From contig JAGORY010000057.1 in assembly GCA_018062585.1 (NCBI GenBank), positions 1-6,380 of the forward strand: 6,380 nt of DNA. Direction: 5' to 3'. This DNA comes from Candidatus Peribacteraceae bacterium. GTDB lineage: Bacteria > Patescibacteriota > Gracilibacteria > Peribacterales > Peribacteraceae. The position numbers and the translations under genes are program-made. The notes under the pieces are model-generated. The model worked only from the letters and a program-made list of their open reading frames with translations, had not been told where the DNA came from and searched no databases. Positions 5,801-6,380 of this stretch are shown here, piece by piece; the first letter of the stretch is position 1, and every line of letters starts with the position of its first letter.

Positions 5801-6166
5801 TTAAGAATGTGTCCGAATTTTCTGCAAACATCCATCTTTGTCATGCAAAATATCATTGTTTGTAAAATGAATAATTTTGAATCCTGCTGACAACAAACGC
5901 TCTTCTCTCACCGCATCATATTCCTTTTTTTGGTTATGAATACCTCCATCAATTTCAATAATGCATCGGTGTTTCATACAGCAAAAATCAGCAATATAGG
6001 ATCCGAGAGGAACCTGCCTGCGAAATTTGCATCCGGTTTTTCTGTCGCGAAGCGCTTCCCAAAGAATTGATTCCGTCTCGGTGGGTTTGCGACGCAATTC
6101 TCGCGCGAACAAGATCTTCTGAAAATTCTGATGCGTTAGGTGCAACTTTTCATCCATGGAGTACAT
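5801..6166 (-). CDS. DUF559 domain protein, Vsr-like endonuclease
   Basis: The 121-residue protein matches the small DUF559 family, related to very-short-patch-repair endonucleases of the PD-(D/E)XK superfamily. In order: an N-terminal helix with ARELRRKPTETESILWEALR (21-40), then KFRRQVPLGSYIADFCC (47-63), EIDGGIHNQ (71-79), YDAVREERLLSAGFKIIHF (83-101). D60, E71 and D73 are the likely catalytic acids, and Q51 and H77 are also conserved in the family. This is near full length for the short form. ATG at 6166 follows a strong Shine-Dalgarno site; the frame stays open to 6238, but that stretch is low-complexity Arg/Gly/Glu and unlike the family. Substrate and role (repair, homing or defence) are unknown. 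It is flanked by G-rich repeats, suggesting a transferable cassette. Confidence 0.9.
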   Translation of the reverse strand: MYSMDEKLHLTHQNFQKILFARELRRKPTETESILWEALRDRKTGCKFRRQVPLGSYIADFCCMKHRCIIEIDGGIHNQKKEYDAVREERLLSAGFKIIHFTNNDILHDKDGCLQKIRTHS

Positions 6167-6170
6167 GATA

Positions 6171-6177
6171 CACCTCC
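6171..6177 (-). promoter_or_regulatory. Strong Shine-Dalgarno site of the DUF559 gene
   Basis: GGAGGTG on the minus strand, with GGAGG ending 6 nt before the ATG at 6166, is a near-perfect anti-16S match. It fixes the start (MYSMDEK) over the longer frame from 6238 and over the second ATG at 6157. It is the only strong ribosome binding site in front of an intact gene in the window. Confidence 0.8.
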
Positions 6178-6204
6178 GACGACCATTCCCACCGCTTGCT
6201 CTTG

Positions 6205-6219
6205 ACCGTCCTCTCTCCC
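6205..6219 (-). repeat. G-rich repeat, inverted and diverged copy
   Basis: The minus strand reads GGGAGAGAGGACGGT, matching GGGAGGTGAGGACGGT except for a small change and one missing base in the middle. It lies about 40 bp upstream of the DUF559 start, so copies 1 and 2 bracket the gene as an inverted pair. Confidence 0.5.
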
Positions 6220-6329
6220 AGCCTCTCTCCTCTGCCATCTGCGTTCCGATATGCTCGAAGATTTTTTGTGAGAAAATTACGACAAAGGGCAGCGGAGAAA
6301 GGAGCTCTGTTGTACGAGAGAACGGGCCC

Positions 6330-6362
6330 CCTCCTCTCCGGCCCCATCGGCAGGAGAGGAGG
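6330..6362. repeat. Strong 10-bp-stem hairpin
   Basis: CCTCCTCTCC (6330-6339) pairs perfectly with GGAGAGGAGG (6353-6362). After one mismatch the inner GCC/GGC extends the stem around a short loop (CCATC). It has no T-run, abuts the third G-rich repeat at 6364-6380, and probably belongs to the same element. It could act as a transcript-end structure or a recombination target. Confidence 0.65.
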
Positions 6363-6363
6363 A

Positions 6364-6380
6364 CGGGAGGTGAGGACGGT
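6364..6380 (+). repeat. G-rich repeat, copy 3, at the window edge
   Basis: CGGGAGGTGAGGACGGT is identical to 5769-5785, in direct orientation 595 bp away. The window ends at the last base of the match, so the repeat may be longer. The 214 bp from 6167 to 6380 otherwise hold only the ribosome binding site, the inverted copy and the hairpin; no further gene is supported. Confidence 0.75.

Noticed and set aside
6167..6347. Extension of DUF559 to 6238 and a 65-codon minus-strand frame at 6150-6347
   Set aside because: Both cover repeat-rich, Arg/Gly/Glu-biased sequence; the strong Shine-Dalgarno site fixes the DUF559 start at 6166, and no motif supports a second gene.
5769..6380. CRISPR array
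   Set aside because: The repeats are only three, in mixed orientation and separated by a gene, not by regular short spacers.

Overview
The window looks like chromosome from a small-genome bacterium of the Candidate Phyla Radiation (Patescibacteria), perhaps near Peribacteria or Peregrinibacteria. This is an inference from gene style: a compact FtsH with an atypical N-terminus, short orphan membrane proteins, DUF559 nuclease cassettes, and few Shine-Dalgarno sites with start codons close behind promoters. UGA is read as stop (the dockerin-like gene ends in TGA), so the recoded UGA=Gly lineages are excluded. No RNA gene, CRISPR array or complete insertion sequence was found.

Left to right: (1) 1-1037, minus strand, the N-terminal 345 codons of purB (adenylosuccinate lyase), cut by the window edge. 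(2) A 97-bp divergent promoter region. (3) 1135-2007, plus strand, a membrane-anchored protein with six dockerin/EF-hand-like calcium loops. (4) 2008-2413, a stretch without an intact gene. It holds a hairpin, a decayed second copy of the purB start, and a broken small gene whose frame is restored by removing one T from each of two TTTT runs. (5) 2414-4297, minus strand, ftsH, the membrane AAA+ zinc protease. (6) A rho-independent terminator, then 4393-4815, minus strand, a single-pass membrane protein of unknown function with its own promoter. (7) 4895-5644, minus strand, an ALG5/DPM1-like GT2 glycosyltransferase. (8) 5645-6380, a DUF559 (Vsr-like) nuclease gene among three copies of a G-rich 16-bp repeat and a strong 10-bp-stem hairpin.

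The genes do not form one pathway. purB (purine synthesis), ftsH (membrane protein quality control) and the glycosyltransferase (lipid-linked sugar transfer) are housekeeping or envelope functions. Most appear to be single transcription units: several have their own promoter with a TACACT or TACAAT -10 box, and purB and ftsH probably give leaderless or nearly leaderless mRNAs. The most unusual parts are the gene graveyard at 2008-2413 with its purB-start fossil, the repeat-flanked DUF559 cassette, and the six-loop dockerin-like surface protein. I see no clear multi-gene novel system.
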